The notes beneath the pieces were generated by a model. The model saw only the letters and a list, made by a program, of their open reading frames with translations. It had not been told where the DNA came from and did not search any database. Shown piece by piece: positions 42,161-43,847 of a stretch of 43,847 bases of DNA. The translations under genes and the position numbers were made by a program. The DNA comes from Pseudomonadota bacterium. GTDB taxonomy: Bacteria > Myxococcota_A > UBA796 > GCA-2862545. The stretch lies in contig PKDJ01000300.1 in NCBI GenBank assembly GCA_002862545.1, positions 1-43,847 of the forward strand, read 5' to 3'. Position 1 is the stretch's first letter, and each line of letters begins with the position of its first letter.

Positions 42161-43210
42161 ATGACGACTCTATTGGCCTTGCTCGTCGGCGGCTCCGCGC
42201 TCTCGGCGTCCCCTGCGGATGCTGTCCGGTGGGGACTCGCGCCCGATGCGACGCGTTGGTACGTCGAATCTGACGTGGTGCTGCCGCAGCACCTGTGGTT
42301 CGAGGCTGACTTCAACAAGCAGGCGCGGGTGCGGACCTTCCAGGTGCGGATGGTGCTCGACTGCTCGGGTGTCACGCCACGAGCCAAGGCGACGCGGCTC
42401 GACTGCCACATCGAGGATGCAGCTCTGGGCGGTGTGACGTTCACCCGGGAGCGGGGAAAGCTGCAGCCCGTCCTCGAAGAGCTCGACGACAAGCTCACCG
42501 GCGCGACGCTGCAGGTCGTGCTCACCGAGCGAGGGCACGTCCGGGCGATCCGCCTGAAGAACGCCTTCGTCCACGACCAGCGAAACCGAAGAATCAACCG
42601 GATGAACGAGATTCTGAGGCTGGTGACCGCTCGGGCGCTCGCGGGCTTCGACCTGGTGATGCCGCGGGAGGGCAACCGCTCCGGCGACAGCTGGGTGCAG
42701 CACACCGACCTGATCTTCGGCGCCCCGAGCTTGTCGGGTGTGCGTGGCTCGGTCGATGAGGTCCACCACGCCGAGTGGCTGGACGATGGGCGGGTCGCCA
42801 TCCGCACCGAGGGCCGAGGAACGTCCGTGCCGGGCCCGATGTCCACGGTGGAGAACATCTACCTGGGCAACGTCGAGGCGGACGCGGTCTTCGACACGCA
42901 GCGGGGGCTCCTCGTCGAGCGCGCGTGGTCGATGGCGGTCTCCCCGACGCCCTCTTCGCCGCTGGCTCAGGGCTGGCAGGGCATTCCCTACGCCCAGCGG
43001 GGGCGCATTGAGCTGCTCGACGCAGGGGAGGCGGTCGACGTGGGCGAGACCCGAGAGTGGACCCCGAGCACGGAGCTGCCGCCCACGACGCTCCAGCGGA
43101 TGACGCCCTTCGCCTGGGCTGATCCGGGTGCTGTGCCGCTGTGGGGCTCGGTCGTCACCGACATGCCCGAGTCGCTCGAGATCCCGGAGCTTGATCGCTT
43201 TGAGTGGTGA
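42161..43210 (+). CDS. Exported protein of unknown function
   Basis: The 349-residue protein has a signal peptide (MTTLLALLVGGSALSASPADA) and strong GGGAGGAAAG just upstream of the ATG. The mature part is rich in beta-like stretches and Trp/Arg, with a Cys pair (LDCSG, LDCHI) in the first third. I do not recognise it. It follows dacB by 80 bp on the same strand, so it may be a periplasmic or outer-membrane partner of cell-wall work, but this is only position. Confidence 0.65.
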   Translation: MTTLLALLVGGSALSASPADAVRWGLAPDATRWYVESDVVLPQHLWFEADFNKQARVRTFQVRMVLDCSGVTPRAKATRLDCHIEDAALGGVTFTRERGKLQPVLEELDDKLTGATLQVVLTERGHVRAIRLKNAFVHDQRNRRINRMNEILRLVTARALAGFDLVMPREGNRSGDSWVQHTDLIFGAPSLSGVRGSVDEVHHAEWLDDGRVAIRTEGRGTSVPGPMSTVENIYLGNVEADAVFDTQRGLLVERAWSMAVSPTPSSPLAQGWQGIPYAQRGRIELLDAGEAVDVGETREWTPSTELPPTTLQRMTPFAWADPGAVPLWGSVVTDMPESLEIPELDRFEW

Positions 43211-43222
43211 GCCGGGGCAGGT

Positions 43223-43828
43223 CTAGCGGAAGCCGTCGCGCTTCTTGTGCTGTCCATCGCACCAGGGCTTGTTGCTCGACCGCCCGCACCGACACAAGGT
43301 CGCACGACCAGGGCGCTGCAGCTCCTGCAGGGGCTCGTTGATGTCGAAGGCGCACTGGACTCGAATCTCGCCGCCCTCCATCACAAGCACGTCCACCTCG
43401 CCGTCCGCCTCTGGCTCGACAGTCTGGGCCTCGACCCACTCGTAGGAGAGCGCACCGCTAGGACAGGCCCGCACGACCTCGGCGATTGCGTCGGCGGCCG
43501 CACCGTCGCCTTCGCGTTCCTGCCTTCGGAGGGCCTTCAGGGGCTTGCAGGCGAAGACGTGCATGCACGCGTTCGGGTTGAAGCGCGTGCGGATTCGCTT
43601 CCCCTCCCAGGTCTTGATGGGCCGGTCACGACTCGACTCACACGCGCCGGAGAATCCCACCTTGCGGTGTGTACCGTCACAGAACGGCGGGCTTGCGGTC
43701 TCACCACACCGGCAGAGCCAGATGTCGTCCTCGGTGTTGAGCTCCTCGTCGCCGAAGCGTGCGCTCCGCGCATTCCGAATGCGGTAGGGACCGTCTTCCT
43801 GAATGGTGATCTCGAGCTTGCGCGACAT
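43223..43828 (-). CDS. CDGSH iron-sulfur protein with two CDGSH domains and a Fer4_19 domain
   Basis: The 201-residue protein has a first CDGSH motif (Cys39, Cys41, Cys50, His54 in CRCGETASPPFCDGTH) and a second at the C terminus (Cys179, Cys181, Cys190, His194 in CRCGRSSNKPWCDGQH). Between them lies a Fer4_19-like segment (NACMHVFAC ... ACPSGALSYEW). Each CDGSH domain binds a 2Fe-2S cluster by three Cys and one His. Such fused proteins are small cytosolic redox carriers or sensors; the partner is unknown. GGAGG precedes the ATG on the minus strand. It converges on the exported protein gene. Confidence 0.9.
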   Translation of the reverse strand: MSRKLEITIQEDGPYRIRNARSARFGDEELNTEDDIWLCRCGETASPPFCDGTHRKVGFSGACESSRDRPIKTWEGKRIRTRFNPNACMHVFACKPLKALRRQEREGDGAAADAIAEVVRACPSGALSYEWVEAQTVEPEADGEVDVLVMEGGEIRVQCAFDINEPLQELQRPGRATLCRCGRSSNKPWCDGQHKKRDGFR

Positions 43829-43847
43829 GGGGCCTCCAGCCCGGAGC

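Overview
Origin. From about position 690 to the right end, this is high-GC bacterial DNA with densely packed genes, ATGA/GTGA/TGATG start-stop overlaps and many secreted lipoproteins. Asp-Thr/Asp-Ala repeat linkers, an FG-GAP-type lipoprotein, DUF3604 and a MYXO-CTERM-like tail (Cys-x-Cys, hydrophobic stretch, Arg cluster) on the protein at 25747-27126 point to Myxococcota, probably a marine or host-associated lineage; this is inference. The first ~650-690 bases do not belong with the rest. They are AT-rich, carry an 11-bp tandem repeat and long AT palindromes, and encode on the minus strand a piece of a eukaryotic CMGC (CDK/MAPK-like) kinase with a plausible intron boundary. The left end is most simply a chimeric join of eukaryotic (possibly microalgal) and bacterial DNA, which cuts an asparagine synthase gene in half.

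Layout. 693-4064 (+): end of a polysaccharide (O-antigen/EPS) cluster with a 3' asparagine synthase fragment, an O-antigen ligase/polymerase-like protein and a Wzx-like flippase, followed by a large FG-GAP lipoprotein (4078-6021). 5990-7647: LysR regulator divergent from a TauE/SafE exporter. 7672-17323: secreted alpha-glucan region with an Asp-Thr-repeat lipoprotein (-), a GH13 amylase lipoprotein (+), a DUF1990 + NAD(P)-binding pair (-), then a translationally coupled trio (+) of GlgX/isoamylase-type lipoprotein, outer-membrane porin and small lipoprotein. The two GH13 genes share a 23-bp upstream motif. 17330-21588 (-): SRPBCC protein, serine hydrolase, long-form GMP synthase, hairpin, small membrane protein. 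21631-24232: membrane protein, HslV-like Ntn hydrolase, esterase, and a degenerate cyclase-like protein. 24249-28628: FAD amine oxidase-like protein (-), beta-helix MYXO-CTERM-like protein and S10 carboxypeptidase (+). 28638-33389: MetG (-), then an SDR coupled to a HisKA_2 histidine kinase (+). 33417-40614 (-): a CCD/lipocalin-like/PaaN-like ALDH cassette followed by a PLC-like lipoprotein, then a deiodinase-like lipoprotein coupled to a DUF3604 lipoprotein. 40680-43210 (+): DacB-type PBP and an unknown exported protein. 43223-43828 (-): CDGSH/Fer4_19/CDGSH protein.

The strongest candidate system is the alpha-glucan locus. Two GH13 lipoproteins, a porin and a small lipoprotein look like a Sus-like surface saccharification and uptake machine without SusC/SusD, held together by a shared upstream motif. 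A second candidate is the carotenoid-oxygenase/lipocalin/aldehyde-dehydrogenase cassette. No rRNA, tRNA, CRISPR array, insertion sequence or phage gene was seen.
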